A DNA stretch of 64,000 nucleotides from CAVXYG01 sp963706835 (GCA_963706835.1 CAVPOB010000036.1:62001-126000), one strand, 5' to 3'. Shown: positions 18,263 through 27,348, counted from the first letter of the stretch. Numbers and translations: made by a program. The notes: generated by a model from the letters alone, not told the origin.

Positions 18263-18680
18263 TGCACCCGATTCGGGGGTTTGCACCCATCGTGGGGGCG
18301 GAACATCCGATATCCGGTTCATGGCTGCACCCGGATCGGGGGTTTGCACCCGAGACGGGGGCGGAAACGCTCCGATCGGGGCTGACAGCCCCCGTCTCGG
18401 GTGCAGACCCCCGTGCCGGGTGCAGTGTTGCCGTTCGGGAGGCGCCCGGGGCCCCCGTCTCGGGTGCAGACCCCCGTGCCGGGTGCAGTGTTGCCGTTCG
18501 GGAGGGGCCGGCAGCCGCCGTCTCGGGTGCAGACCCCCGTGCCGGGTGCATTGGTGCCGTTCGGGAGGCGCCCGGGGCCCCCGTCTCGGGTGCAGACCCC
18601 CGTGCCGGGTGCAGTGGTGCCGTTCCGGAGGCGCCCGGGGCCCCCGTCTCGGGTGCAGACCCCCGTGCCGGGTGCATTGT
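18263..18680. repeat. Palindromic repeat array 3 (63-bp period)
   Basis: Third member of the family. Two left-orientation pairs start at 18263 and 18326, again 63 bases apart. Five right-orientation units start at 18388, 18451, 18514, 18577 and 18640, a strict 63-base period, each holding two CCCCCGNNNCGGGTGCA modules and the linker TTGCCGTTCSGGAGG. The units differ by a few bases, so they are diverging copies. The 21-codon periodicity keeps frames open on both strands; I do not regard them as genes. Confidence 0.88.
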
Positions 18681-18817
18681 TGCCGTTCCGGAGGGGCCCG
18701 GAGCCGCAGCCCCGAGCCAGAATCCCCGTAGGGGGGTGCCGAATCCCCCGGCGACCGTCATCGCGCAGTACCGGCAGCCGGTCGAGGTGCCGCCGCGGCC
18801 GGTGGTGAGCCGGCGCT

Positions 18818-19321
18818 TCACCACCACTCGGTGCCAGGAGCCCCCTTGTAGGGTCCGGCGATGCGGCTGGTGGGCCAGTCGCCGTAGAACGGGCTGGGCA
18901 GCGGCGTGACCCGCTCGCCGTTGACCGTGCAGGCATCCACCCGCTGCGGGTAGCAGGAGATGGCGCCGGCGATGGCCTCGTACCCCGGCGTCGGGTGCGC
19001 GTACCACCAGAAGGCGTCGCGGACCTCGGTGCCGTCCGGCAGTACCAGGTCGGCGTAACTCGCCGGCCCCTTGTACTCGCAGTGCGTGCGGGTGCGCGAG
19101 GGTCGCAGCAGGTCGATGCGCACATCCTCGGCCGGCAGGTAGTACGCCGGGGCGTGCGCGGTCTCCAGAATCCGCCACGGCCGTCGGGACTCGGCGATCA
19201 CGATGCCGTGGTGTTCGATGGTCACGTGATCGGTGCTCGGCTCCAGCTTCGGGGGCCGCGGGTAGTCCCACACCGATTCCTGGCCTGGGCCCACCGGGTC
19301 ACGGGTCGGTCGGTTCCTCAT
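18818..19321 (-). CDS. DUF427 domain protein
   Basis: A protein of 167 residues of the DUF427 family, widespread in actinobacteria and of unknown function. Typical blocks are VIAESRRPWRILETAHAPAYY, YLPAEDVRIDLL, THCEYKGPASY and FWWYAHPTPGYEAIAG. Its ATG overlaps the stop of the nicotinate phosphoribosyltransferase gene by one base (TGATG), so it is the third gene of that operon. Confidence 0.9.
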   Translation of the reverse strand: MRNRPTRDPVGPGQESVWDYPRPPKLEPSTDHVTIEHHGIVIAESRRPWRILETAHAPAYYLPAEDVRIDLLRPSRTRTHCEYKGPASYADLVLPDGTEVRDAFWWYAHPTPGYEAIAGAISCYPQRVDACTVNGERVTPLPSPFYGDWPTSRIAGPYKGAPGTEWW

Positions 19322-20622
19322 CAGACATGCTCCGTCGGGATGGCTGGATCGCCGGGATCCAGGCGGAGTGCATCGGCCGGCAGTTCGGCGAGGCTGCGGC
19401 GATGATGATCGCGGGAATCCGACAACGAGTGCCGCGCGATCGGCTGCCCCCTGCGCACCAATTCGACCATGAGGTCGCGGTGAGCGCCCTCCGGCGGTGG
19501 CGAGTCGTTGGCCCGGTCCACAACGATGAGCTCCCCGGTGGCCCGCCCATCGGGTAGGGCCCGGTAGGCAGCCTTCCTGCCACCGACCGTCGCCTTCTGC
19601 TCGCTGGTCTTCCAGACCGGGACAAGCGGGGCATCGGGCCCGGGTCGCTCGGCGCGGGCCACGACCTTGTAGACCATCTCCGCGGTCGGCGCCCCACTGC
19701 CGGTGACCAGCCTGGTACCGACGCCGTAGCCGTCTAGCGGAGCATCGGCCAAGGCCTGCATCCGGTACTCGTCCAGGTCGCCGGTGGCCACGATCCGCGT
19801 CCCAGTTGCGCCCAGCCCATCGAGGATCGCCCGCACTCGCCGCGCGTGCTCGGCCAGGTCGCCGGAGTCCAACCGCACGGCCCCCAGCGCAGTCCCCGCC
19901 GCCCGGACCGCGCGCTGCGCGCCTTGTTCGGTGTCGAAGGTATCGATAAGCAGCGTGGTCCCCGTGCCCAGGCTGGCCACCTGAGACGCGAATGCGGCGT
20001 CCTCGCTGTCGTGGACCAACGTGAAGGCGTGCGCGGACGTCCCTCGCGTCGGCACGCCGTAGCGGTGCCCGGCGGCCAGGTTGGACGTGCTGCCGAAACC
20101 GGCCAGGTAGGCGGCCCGGGCAGCGGCCACCGCGGACTCCTCATGCGTGCGCCGCGACCCCATCTCGATGACGGGCCGACCCGCAGCCGCCGTGACCATC
20201 CGGCTGGCGGCTGAGGCGATGGCGCTGTCGTGGTTGAGCACCGACAGCAGCCACGTCTCCAGGACGACGGCCTCGGCGAAGGTCGCCTCGATGCTGAGGA
20301 TCGGAGAGTACGGGAAGTACAACTCGCCCTCGCGATATCCCCAGATGTCGCCGGAGAATCGGTAGTCCGCCAACCATTGGGCGGTCGGCTCGTCCACCAC
20401 TGCAGTGCGCCTCAGGAAGTCGAGCTCTGGCTCGCCGAACCGGAAGTCGGGAAGGCCGTCGAGGATGCGACCGATGCCCGCCACCACGCCGTACCTGCGG
20501 CCCGGGGGCAGTCGGCGCGCGAACACTTCGAACACACAACGCCGGTCCGCGGTGCCGTCGGCCAAACTGGCCTGCAGCATCGTGAGTTCGTAGTGGTCGG
20601 TGAACAGCGAAGGTCGGGTCAC
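19321..20622 (-). CDS. pncB: Nicotinate phosphoribosyltransferase
   Basis: An enzyme of 433 residues that joins nicotinate and PRPP to form nicotinate mononucleotide in NAD salvage. It starts VTRPSLFTDHYELTMLQA, the classic N-terminus; GSRRTHE contains the histidine that is autophosphorylated in family members; RLDSGDLAEHARRVR and TGDLDEYRMQALADA are further PRTase blocks. The open frame extends to 21462, but the extension crosses repeat DNA; GTG at 20622 overlaps the upstream stop (GTGA) and gives the normal length. It is the middle gene of a three-gene operon. Confidence 0.93.
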   Translation of the reverse strand: MTRPSLFTDHYELTMLQASLADGTADRRCVFEVFARRLPPGRRYGVVAGIGRILDGLPDFRFGEPELDFLRRTAVVDEPTAQWLADYRFSGDIWGYREGELYFPYSPILSIEATFAEAVVLETWLLSVLNHDSAIASAASRMVTAAAGRPVIEMGSRRTHEESAVAAARAAYLAGFGSTSNLAAGHRYGVPTRGTSAHAFTLVHDSEDAAFASQVASLGTGTTLLIDTFDTEQGAQRAVRAAGTALGAVRLDSGDLAEHARRVRAILDGLGATGTRIVATGDLDEYRMQALADAPLDGYGVGTRLVTGSGAPTAEMVYKVVARAERPGPDAPLVPVWKTSEQKATVGGRKAAYRALPDGRATGELIVVDRANDSPPPEGAHRDLMVELVRRGQPIARHSLSDSRDHHRRSLAELPADALRLDPGDPAIPTEHV

Positions 20623-20966
20623 CGAAGGCTCCGACGCCCGTCGGGCCCCGTCGGGGTGCCGCATGCGGCATTGCGGCGCTGCAACTGCAGCCGAGTGAAC
20701 GCACGGGTCGCCTCGGCGATGATCTGCTCGCTCGCTCCGCTGCTCAACTCCGTGCGCTGACCCGCCAGCGGGCCGGGCCAGTCTCGGACCTCGTGCAGCA
20801 CCCATCCGGTGGCCGTCGGCAGCATTTCCAGGCGCCAGTCTGGATCCTCCGGGATGCACAGGCGCAGCCCATCCTCGGCCTCGCTCCCAGTCTCGGCCGC
20901 GACCGCCAGCTTGGGCGGCAGGGCACGCAACATGGAGATCAACTCCGAGGTGAGATCGCGCGACAT
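20619..20966 (-). CDS. Hypothetical protein upstream of pncB
   Basis: A small soluble protein of 115 residues starting MSRDLTSELISMLRALPP. It contains LCIPEDPDWRLEMLPTATGW and ends in an Arg-rich tail. No family recognised. It overlaps pncB by four bases and is the first gene of the pncB-DUF427 operon. The repeat array at 20992-21450 lies immediately upstream, where its promoter should be. Confidence 0.7.
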   Translation of the reverse strand: MSRDLTSELISMLRALPPKLAVAAETGSEAEDGLRLCIPEDPDWRLEMLPTATGWVLHEVRDWPGPLAGQRTELSSGASEQIIAEATRAFTRLQLQRRNAACGTPTGPDGRRSLR

Positions 20967-20991
20967 GGGTCCATCCTGCGCAGGTGTGCCG

Positions 20992-21450
20992 CGCATTGCC
21001 ACCCCGCACCGAGCGGGGCAGCGTTGCCACCCCGCACCGGTCCGGGCCGCGTTGCCACCCGGGGACAGCGTGCCGGCGGCGTTGCCACCCGGGACCGGTC
21101 CGGGCCGGGTTGCCACCCGGGACCGGCGTGCCGGCCGGCGTTGCCACCCGGGACCGGTGTGCCGGCCGGGTTGCCACCCCGGCCGGGCCGCGTTGCCACC
21201 CGGACCGGTCGGAGCCGGGTTGCCACCCCGCACCGGTCCGGGCCGCGTTGCCACCCGGGACAGCGTGCCGGCGGCGTTGCCACCCGGGACCGGCGTGCCG
21301 GCCGGGTTGCCACCCCGGGCCGGGTCGCGTTGCCACCCGGGACAGCGTCCGGGCCGTGTTGCCACCCCAGACCGGTCGGAGCCGGGTTGCCAACCCCGAC
21401 CGGGTGATTGGGGCGATTGCCACCTCCAACCAGGCCTGGGCCCGCGCATT
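20992..21450. repeat. GTTGCCACCC array (units of about 28-30 bp)
   Basis: About sixteen copies of GTTGCCACCC followed by a variable GGGACCGGNNNGCCGGCC-like segment. TTGCC cores start at 20996, 21024, 21052, 21082, 21110, 21141, 21171, 21193, 21220, 21248, 21277, 21307, 21330, 21359, 21387 and 21417, so spacing is 22-31 bases with 28-30 most common. Many units contain ACCGGT or GCCGGC mini-palindromes. It fills the intergenic space between the pncB operon and the fasciclin gene, upstream of the first. It is unrelated to the 19-bp module arrays. Confidence 0.85.
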
Positions 21451-21517
21451 GCCGCCCCGCACCAGACGCGGGGCCCGGGAGTACTCTGCACTCCCCGGCC
21501 CGCGCGCCTGGTGGGCG

Positions 21518-22138
21518 TTACGGCAACAGCACGCTGTCGCCGATCACGTGGATGACGCCGTTGGAGCCGAAGATGTCGGTCGCCACGATGTTGGAAGCAT
21601 TGATCTTGGCGGGAGAGGCCGAGCCGGCCGGGTTTGCCGTCACCGTGGTGGAGCCGCCAGCGAGCATGTCCACCTCGACCGAGCCACCGCCGGCCTCGAG
21701 CGCAGCGGCAACCTCGGCGAGGCTGAGGCCCTTCTCGCCGTCGGTGTTCAGCCCGGTGACGTGGTACAGCAGCACGGTCCGGAGCGTGTCGAGGTTGTAG
21801 TTCACAGCTTTCAGCGCGCGGAAGAGCGTCCCCACCTCGGTGCGGCCGCCGAAGGTCGCCTGGAACACCGAGTCGGTCGGCGCGAACACGGTGAGGTCGG
21901 CGCTCGGGTCGTCCAGCGCGCCCTTCAGCCCGGTCACCTTGACCGCGGCCAGGAGGATGTCGAAGTCGCCGCCGTTGCGGTCGAAGGCGTAGCGGCCCTT
22001 GCTGGCCTCACGGGCGACGTCGTACACGGTCGGTTCCCCGCCATCACCGGCGGCCTGCGCCGGCGCGGCGAGCAGGGCGCCGCCGGCGATGAACGCTGCA
22101 GCGGTGGCGCCGGCCAGGGTCTTCTTGAAGCGATGCAT
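21518..22138 (-). CDS. Secreted fasciclin-domain protein
   Basis: A protein of 206 residues. The N-terminal signal peptide (MHRFKKTLAGATAAAFIAG, cleavage likely after APAQA at about residue 29) is followed by one fasciclin/FAS1 domain: DLTVFAPTDSVFQATFG is the H1 motif and NIVATDIFGSNGVIHVIGDS the H2 motif. FAS1 domains mediate adhesion. GGGAGG eight bases upstream supports the ATG at 22138. It ends free in the extracellular space, without an anchor. It is divergent from the CDF transporter gene. Confidence 0.92.
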   Translation of the reverse strand: MHRFKKTLAGATAAAFIAGGALLAAPAQAAGDGGEPTVYDVAREASKGRYAFDRNGGDFDILLAAVKVTGLKGALDDPSADLTVFAPTDSVFQATFGGRTEVGTLFRALKAVNYNLDTLRTVLLYHVTGLNTDGEKGLSLAEVAAALEAGGGSVEVDMLAGGSTTVTANPAGSASPAKINASNIVATDIFGSNGVIHVIGDSVLLP

Positions 22139-22291
22139 GGTGTGCCTCCCGAGGGTTCGTTGTGGGTGGTGCTTGCCTCGTAGTTCGGCGCGAAGCGGCG
22201 TGGCGGATGCACTCATCGCGATTCGGGCGCACCCGGGCCGGCCGGTCGGCCTGTCCGACAACTACCGGATTGCTTGTGCCAGGCTTGTCTG

Positions 22292-23215
22292 GTGGTGAGC
22301 AGCGAACCGGTCGATCTGACCCGCTACGGGTGGATGGCGCTCGGCGTCTCCATATGCGTCTTCCTGCTGAAGCTCGTCGCCTTCATCATCACCGGCTCGG
22401 TCGGCCTGCTCTCCGATGCGCTGGAGTCCACGGTCAACATCGCCGCTGCCGCAGTCGCGATCGTTGCGCTGCGCGCGGCGTCGAAGCCCGGCGATGCCAA
22501 TCACCACTACGGGCACGGCAAGGCCGAGTACTTCTCCGCGCTGGTCGAGGGCTTGATGATCCTCACCGCGGCCCTGCTGATCATCTGGACGGCCGTGGAG
22601 CGACTGATCAATCCGCGACCGTTGGAGCAACTGGGCGTCGGTCTGCTCATCTCCGTGGTCGCATCGGCCATCAACGCCGCCGCGGCAACGATCCTGGTCC
22701 GCGAGGGCCGTCGCAGCCGATCCATCGTGCTCGAGGCCGATGGCAAGCACTTGTTCACCGACGTGTGGACCTCGGCGGGCGTCGTGCTCGCCGTCGGCCT
22801 CGTCGGCCTGACCGGCTGGGAGGTCCTGGACCCGCTGATCGCCATCGCCGTGGCGCTGAACATCGTGGTGGCGGGATGGTTCCTGATCCGGGACTCCACC
22901 GCCGGCCTGATGGATTCCTCGCTGCCCGACGAGGACCACGAGGCGATCCTGTCGGTGCTGCGGGAGCATGCCACCTCGGAGATCTCCTTCCACGCCGTGC
23001 AGACCCGCGCCTCGGGGCGGCAGCGGTTCGTCTCGCTGCACGTGCTGGTCCCGGGCGACTGGAGCGTGCAGCGGGGCCACGACATCCTGTGCGCGCTGGA
23101 GGATGACCTTCACCACGCCCTGGACGACCTGACGGTCTACACCCACCTGGAGCCGCGGGAGGATCCGCGATCCTGGGACGACGTCCCGCCCGGGGGCCTG
23201 GGCGCGCAACTGTAG
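22292..23215 (+). CDS. Cation diffusion facilitator family transporter
   Basis: An inner-membrane divalent-metal exporter of about 307 residues. It shows the six-helix CDF core with SVGLLSDALESTVNIAAAA (metal-site Asp in helix II, here S-D-A-LES), HHYGHGKAEYFSALVEG, and EADGKHLFTDVWTSAGV with the helix V HxxxD pair. A C-terminal cytoplasmic domain follows (HAVQTRASGRQRFVSLHVLV). Metal is probably Zn, Fe or Co. The open frame begins at a TTG at 22274, but the GTG-GTG pair at 22292/22295 is a better start. Confidence 0.92.
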   Translation: MVSSEPVDLTRYGWMALGVSICVFLLKLVAFIITGSVGLLSDALESTVNIAAAAVAIVALRAASKPGDANHHYGHGKAEYFSALVEGLMILTAALLIIWTAVERLINPRPLEQLGVGLLISVVASAINAAAATILVREGRRSRSIVLEADGKHLFTDVWTSAGVVLAVGLVGLTGWEVLDPLIAIAVALNIVVAGWFLIRDSTAGLMDSSLPDEDHEAILSVLREHATSEISFHAVQTRASGRQRFVSLHVLVPGDWSVQRGHDILCALEDDLHHALDDLTVYTHLEPREDPRSWDDVPPGGLGAQL

Positions 23216-23279
23216 CGTCGGGCCTTCGCCCGGTTGACCCGGTTGGGCGCTGCGGGAGCAGTCGAAATAGAGTCTGACT

Positions 23280-25070
23280 ATGTCGCTACTGTTCAATCCC
23301 GCCACGTATGACCCGACGTTCCTCGACGATGAGACCCGCTCTGCGCTGAAGGCGCTGGTCGGCTTCTTCGAGGCAAAGGGCAACGACGCGATCCAGGCGG
23401 AGTACTTCGCCGGGACCTGGTACACGGACTTCCTGGAGTTCTGCGCCCAGCACAACCTGCTCGGCATGATGGGCACGCCCTCGGCCGTCGGCGGTCTGCT
23501 CGGCGGGGCGGAGGGCGCGGCGCAGGCCCGCTGGGACATGGCCCGCATCAACGAGTTCAACGAGATCCTCGGCTTCTACTCCCTGGCCCACTGGTACGCC
23601 TGGCAGGTCACGGTGCTCGGGCTCGGCCCGGTGTGGATCAGCGACAACGACGAGGCCAAGGCCGAGGTCGGCAAGCTGCTGGAGTCCGGGGCGATCTTCG
23701 GGTTCGGGCTGTCGGAGAAGGAGCACGGCGCCGACATCTACTCCACCGACATGATCCTCACCCGCAACGGCGAGGGGTGGAAGGCATCCGGCGGCAAGTA
23801 CTACATCGGCAACGGCAACGAGGCCGGCCGGCTGAGCGTGTTCGGCAAGTTCGCCGACGACGATCCCGAGCATCCCGGGGAATACGTCTTCTTCCTCGTC
23901 GACACCCAGCACGAGCGGTACCACCTGCAGAAGAACGTCGTGCATTCGCAGATGTTCGTGGCGGCGTTCGACCTCGATGAGTATCCGGTCTCCCGCGCCG
24001 ACATCCTGCACGTCGGCAAGCCGGCCTGGGACGCCGCGCTCGCCACCGTCAACGTCGGCAAGGTGAACCTCGGCTGGGCCTCCATCGGCATCAGCGAGCA
24101 CGCGTTCTTCGAGGCCATCACCCATGCCAACAACCGCATCCTGTACGGCAACCGGGTCACCGACTTCCCGCACGTGCGCCGCATGTTGGCCGACGCCTAC
24201 GCCCGGCTGATCGCGATGAAGGCCTACGCCTCCCGCTCCGCGGACTACTTCCGCGAGGCCTCCGAGGACGACCGCCGTTTCCTGCTGTTCAACCCGATCA
24301 CCAAGGCCAAGGTGACCAGCGAGGGCGAACGCGTCATCAACCTGCTGTGGGACGTCATTGCGGCTCGCGGGTTCGAGAAGGACACCTACTTCTCGCAGGC
24401 CGCCGCGATGATCCGGGCGCTGCCGAAGCTCGAGGGCACCGTGCACGTGAACATCGCGCTGGTGCTGAAGTTCATGCCGGCCTACCTCGGGGCGACCATG
24501 GGCGGCGCGGCGGACTACCCGGAGGTCCCGGTGCGGCAGGACGCGGCCGACGACGCCTACCTGTTCCAGCAGGGGCCGGCATCGGGCCTGAGCAAGATCC
24601 GCTTCAACGATCCGCGCCCTGCCACCGACCGCTTTGCGCACCTGCCGAACGTGAAGGTGTTCCTGGACCAGTCGGCGGCGCTGGCCGATCTGGTCATGCA
24701 GGCGCCGCCGTCGGCCGACCAGCAGAAGGACCTGGACTACCTGCAGGTGCTCGGGCAGCTGTTCACCCAGGTCGTCTACGCGCAGCTGATCTGCGAGAAC
24801 GCGGCTCTGGCGATGGACGGGCAGCCTCGCGCGTCGTCGGTGAGCGACCTGTCCGGCCTCACCGAGGCGCACGTGGATCGCATGTTCGCCGTGTTCGTGC
24901 AGGACATGGCCGAGCAGGCGGTGGCGCTGCACGGCCAGGCGTCGGCCACCGACCAGCAGCGGCAGTTGGCCCTGGCCCTGGTCAAGGCCCCGGTGATCGA
25001 CGATGCAGCGGAGGACGCCTTCGTCGCCGAGGTGCTGTCCTATGACGGCGCCTACGTGCTGCGGCCGTAG
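23280..25070 (+). CDS. Acyl-CoA dehydrogenase
   Basis: A flavoenzyme of 596 residues, in the long (about 600) acyl-CoA dehydrogenase branch, catalysing alpha,beta-dehydrogenation of an acyl-CoA. FAD and substrate blocks include FGFGLSEKEHGADIYSTD and WKASGGKYYIGNGNEAG in the middle beta domain, then a C-terminal helical domain with NRVTDFPHVRRMLADAYARL. Substrate chain length cannot be read from sequence. Its only close neighbours are the CDF gene upstream and a double terminator downstream, so it is probably monocistronic. Confidence 0.92.
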   Translation: MSLLFNPATYDPTFLDDETRSALKALVGFFEAKGNDAIQAEYFAGTWYTDFLEFCAQHNLLGMMGTPSAVGGLLGGAEGAAQARWDMARINEFNEILGFYSLAHWYAWQVTVLGLGPVWISDNDEAKAEVGKLLESGAIFGFGLSEKEHGADIYSTDMILTRNGEGWKASGGKYYIGNGNEAGRLSVFGKFADDDPEHPGEYVFFLVDTQHERYHLQKNVVHSQMFVAAFDLDEYPVSRADILHVGKPAWDAALATVNVGKVNLGWASIGISEHAFFEAITHANNRILYGNRVTDFPHVRRMLADAYARLIAMKAYASRSADYFREASEDDRRFLLFNPITKAKVTSEGERVINLLWDVIAARGFEKDTYFSQAAAMIRALPKLEGTVHVNIALVLKFMPAYLGATMGGAADYPEVPVRQDAADDAYLFQQGPASGLSKIRFNDPRPATDRFAHLPNVKVFLDQSAALADLVMQAPPSADQQKDLDYLQVLGQLFTQVVYAQLICENAALAMDGQPRASSVSDLSGLTEAHVDRMFAVFVQDMAEQAVALHGQASATDQQRQLALALVKAPVIDDAAEDAFVAEVLSYDGAYVLRP

Positions 25071-25100
25071 CCACGCCGCGCCCGGCTACACAGCGTTGCC

Positions 25101-25129
25101 GGGAGGGGCCGTTGGATGCGGCCCCTCCC
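25101..25129. terminator. Hairpin terminator after the acyl-CoA dehydrogenase
   Basis: A perfect 11-bp stem, GGGAGGGGCCG at 25101-25111 pairing with 25119-25129, with loop TTGGATG. It starts 30 bases after the stop codon. It sits between convergent genes. Confidence 0.85.
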
Positions 25130-25141
25130 GAACGCAAACGC

Positions 25142-25186
25142 AAACCTCTGTTCTGCGGCCTGTTCTTGGCCCAGGAACGGAGGTTT
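25142..25186. terminator. Second, bidirectional hairpin
   Basis: AAACCTCTGTTC at 25142-25153 pairs with GAACGGAGGTTT at 25175-25186 (12 bp with one G-T pair), with a second short GGCC/GGCC stem inside. T-rich flanks occur on both sides in each reading direction, so it may end transcripts from both the acyl-CoA dehydrogenase and the convergent gene at 25240. Confidence 0.7.
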
Positions 25187-25239
25187 CCGTTTGTCGCCAG
25201 CCAACCGAGTGGTGACACCCCGATGCTGGTGACGCTGCG

Positions 25240-26508
25240 TTATGCGGGGAACGCCTCGAGCCGCATACCGGCCGTCCGCAGCCGGTCGATGCCGGCAGTG
25301 CCGAGGCCCGTCGCCGGTGTCAGCACGCCCACCTGATCCGGCAGTTGCTCGGTGTCGAGCACCAGGGCGAGCGCGCACTGGCTGATCATCATCGCTGTGG
25401 CCTGGTACCCGGGGTCGCCCTGTGCGGCCACGACGCCGTCGTAGCGGCGGCCGTCCGCGGTCTCCGATACCAGCCGCATCGCGAAGCGGCCGGTGCGCCG
25501 CGTCTCCTCATCCGGCCCCTCGCCCGGCTGGGGCAGGAACCGTGCGATGAGCGATCGGGTCGGGCCGAAGGACAGGGCGACGTACCCCGCCGCCATTCCA
25601 CCGGTCAGGCCGGCCGCGCCGACCAGGCCCGTGACCCCGCCGCCGTTGGCCATCACCTCGCGGTAGCGGAAGTCCTGCGAATAGGCGTAGTCGAGCAGGG
25701 CGTTGCTGCGCCGGACCACCCGCGTGTTGACCGCTGCCATGACGAACGGCGAGACCCACGACTGCAGCCCCTTGTCGTAGGCCGGGGCCTGGGCGTCGCC
25801 GCGGTCACCCGGCGACGGCTCGGCAGCCCGCTGCGGGCTCAGCGAGTACGGGTCGGCGGCGATTCGGGCCAGCGCCCGGTCCTTGCCGGCCTCCTCCAGA
25901 CCGACCAGCGCCGAGGCGGCGGTCCCACCGCTGAACCCGCCGCGGATGCTGACGACGCCGAGCCGGGTGTCGCCGAGGCTGCCGTCGCTGTCGCTGAGGG
26001 CGGCCTGGTGCAGCGCGAAGACGCCGAGGTCGGACGGGATGGAGTCGAACCCGCAGGAGTGGATGATGCGTGCGCCGGTGCGTTGGGCGACGGCATCGTA
26101 CTCATCGATGGAGCGGCGCATGAACAGCACTTCACCGGTCAAATCGACGTAGTGGGTCCCCTGCTCGGCGCATGCCCGTACTACGGGCAGCCCGTAGCGG
26201 TAGTAGGGTCCGACGGTCGTCAGCACCACTGCGGTGCGAGCCGCCATCTCGTGCAGCGCTGCATCATCGGAACTGTCGGCCACGATGACCGGCCAGGCGG
26301 CTGTCGCTGGTAGCTCCTCCCGCAGGGCTTCGAGCTTGGCCCGCGAGCGGCCGGCCAACGCGATGCGAACCTCGGCAGGGGCATGCTCGGCCAGGTACTC
26401 GGCGATGAGCCGGCCGACGAACCCGGTGGCGCCGTAGACGACGATGTCCAGATCCCTGCTGGTGGTCCGGTCGCCCTCAGGGGTGGCACTGCCTGCGTCT
26501 TGGGTCAT
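25240..26508 (-). CDS. Saccharopine dehydrogenase-like / trans-acting enoyl reductase family protein
   Basis: A protein of 422 residues. Its N-terminus after a 20-residue acidic leader is a Rossmann fold, DIVVYGATGFVGRLIAEYLAEHAP, followed by ALAGRSRAKLEALREEL and YVDLTGEVLFMRRSIDEYD. This is the layout of the actinobacterial saccharopine dehydrogenase-like family that includes the mycobacterial trans-acting enoyl reductase of phthiocerol lipids. The true substrate here is unknown; lysine metabolism is unlikely. It overlaps the upstream yaaA gene by four bases. Confidence 0.88.
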   Translation of the reverse strand: MTQDAGSATPEGDRTTSRDLDIVVYGATGFVGRLIAEYLAEHAPAEVRIALAGRSRAKLEALREELPATAAWPVIVADSSDDAALHEMAARTAVVLTTVGPYYRYGLPVVRACAEQGTHYVDLTGEVLFMRRSIDEYDAVAQRTGARIIHSCGFDSIPSDLGVFALHQAALSDSDGSLGDTRLGVVSIRGGFSGGTAASALVGLEEAGKDRALARIAADPYSLSPQRAAEPSPGDRGDAQAPAYDKGLQSWVSPFVMAAVNTRVVRRSNALLDYAYSQDFRYREVMANGGGVTGLVGAAGLTGGMAAGYVALSFGPTRSLIARFLPQPGEGPDEETRRTGRFAMRLVSETADGRRYDGVVAAQGDPGYQATAMMISQCALALVLDTEQLPDQVGVLTPATGLGTAGIDRLRTAGMRLEAFPA

Positions 26509-27263
26509 TGCCTCAGACTAGGGGCTGCCGACCGCGCCATCACCTCCACGACCGGACCGGCGACCGTGGCCTCCCAGCCGAGGTCGCCCAGCAGTTCCCG
26601 CAGCTGACCGATGTCGGCCGGGGACTCGCCACTGTCCACGAGGCTGCGGGCCAGCGCCCCCTTTGTCGCCTTGTTGTGGTGGCTGACCGCGACCCGGCGA
26701 CCGCCGCGGAGGGTGACGATCCGGACCGCCGCCCACTGCGGGCCATCGCCGCGCCAGAGGCCGGCGTACGCCTGGGAGCGCAGATCGACCATGAGGTGCT
26801 CCTGCGCCATCGGCTCCAGGACTTCTGCCAGTGCTTGCGCCCACACGCGGCGCGGCGTCGCCAGGCCGGGCAGCCTGGAGGACCCGGAGAGCCGATAGGC
26901 CGGAATCGGATCATCGGGGCGGAGCAGTCCGAATAGGCCGCTGGCGATCAGGACGGTCCGCCCGGCCTGCGGAACTGCGGGCAGATCGAGCGCCGCGTAG
27001 AGCACCCCGGTGTACACCTGGGCTGCCGGGGCGCAGGGCTGCTCGGCGAGCGCCGCGTTGCGGCGGACGTCCTCGGAGCGCGCGGCGCTGAGGCCGAGCA
27101 CACCGAGCGCCTGGTCGGGATCGGTCCGGCACAGCCGCGTCAGCGTGTCCAGAACAGTGCGGCGGATAGGATGCAGGGCTGGGAAGGGCAGCGCCGCGAT
27201 GTCGAGCCGCGGCCCGGACTCCGGCGGGGACTTGCCCTCGGAGGGCGGCAGCAGAATGCGCAT
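26505..27263 (-). CDS. yaaA: YaaA/UPF0246 family protein (peroxide stress)
   Basis: A cytoplasmic protein of 252 residues. The family N-terminus MRILLPPSEGKSP is intact, and VYTGVLYAALDLPAV, LIASGLFGLLRPDDPIPAYR and the C-terminal SHHNKATKGALARSL blocks match UPF0246/DUF328. In Escherichia coli YaaA lowers intracellular free iron under peroxide stress and has a DNA-binding fold. The open frame continues upstream to 27533, but ATG 27263 starts the conserved sequence. It is the leading gene of a pair with the saccharopine dehydrogenase-like gene. Confidence 0.9.
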   Translation of the reverse strand: MRILLPPSEGKSPPESGPRLDIAALPFPALHPIRRTVLDTLTRLCRTDPDQALGVLGLSAARSEDVRRNAALAEQPCAPAAQVYTGVLYAALDLPAVPQAGRTVLIASGLFGLLRPDDPIPAYRLSGSSRLPGLATPRRVWAQALAEVLEPMAQEHLMVDLRSQAYAGLWRGDGPQWAAVRIVTLRGGRRVAVSHHNKATKGALARSLVDSGESPADIGQLRELLGDLGWEATVAGPVVEVMARSAAPSLRQ

Positions 27264-27348
27264 CGACGGCAGCCTAGCCACCCGGCTCGCCGCACCTGGA
27301 GGCCATGGCCCGACGGTGGGCGTACCGTGGAAGCGACAGAGGAGACCG

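Noticed and set aside
18292..19271. Long repetitive frames on both strands with a 21-residue period
   Set aside because: They follow from the 63-base DNA period of array 3. The same DNA family at other sites has other spacings and no conserved frame.
20793..22183. A 399-residue plus-strand frame through the GTTGCCACCC array
   Set aside because: It is antisense to the fasciclin and hypothetical genes and repeat-coded.
25345..26313. Plus-strand frame of 322 residues
   Set aside because: It is antisense to the saccharopine dehydrogenase-like gene and resembles no family.
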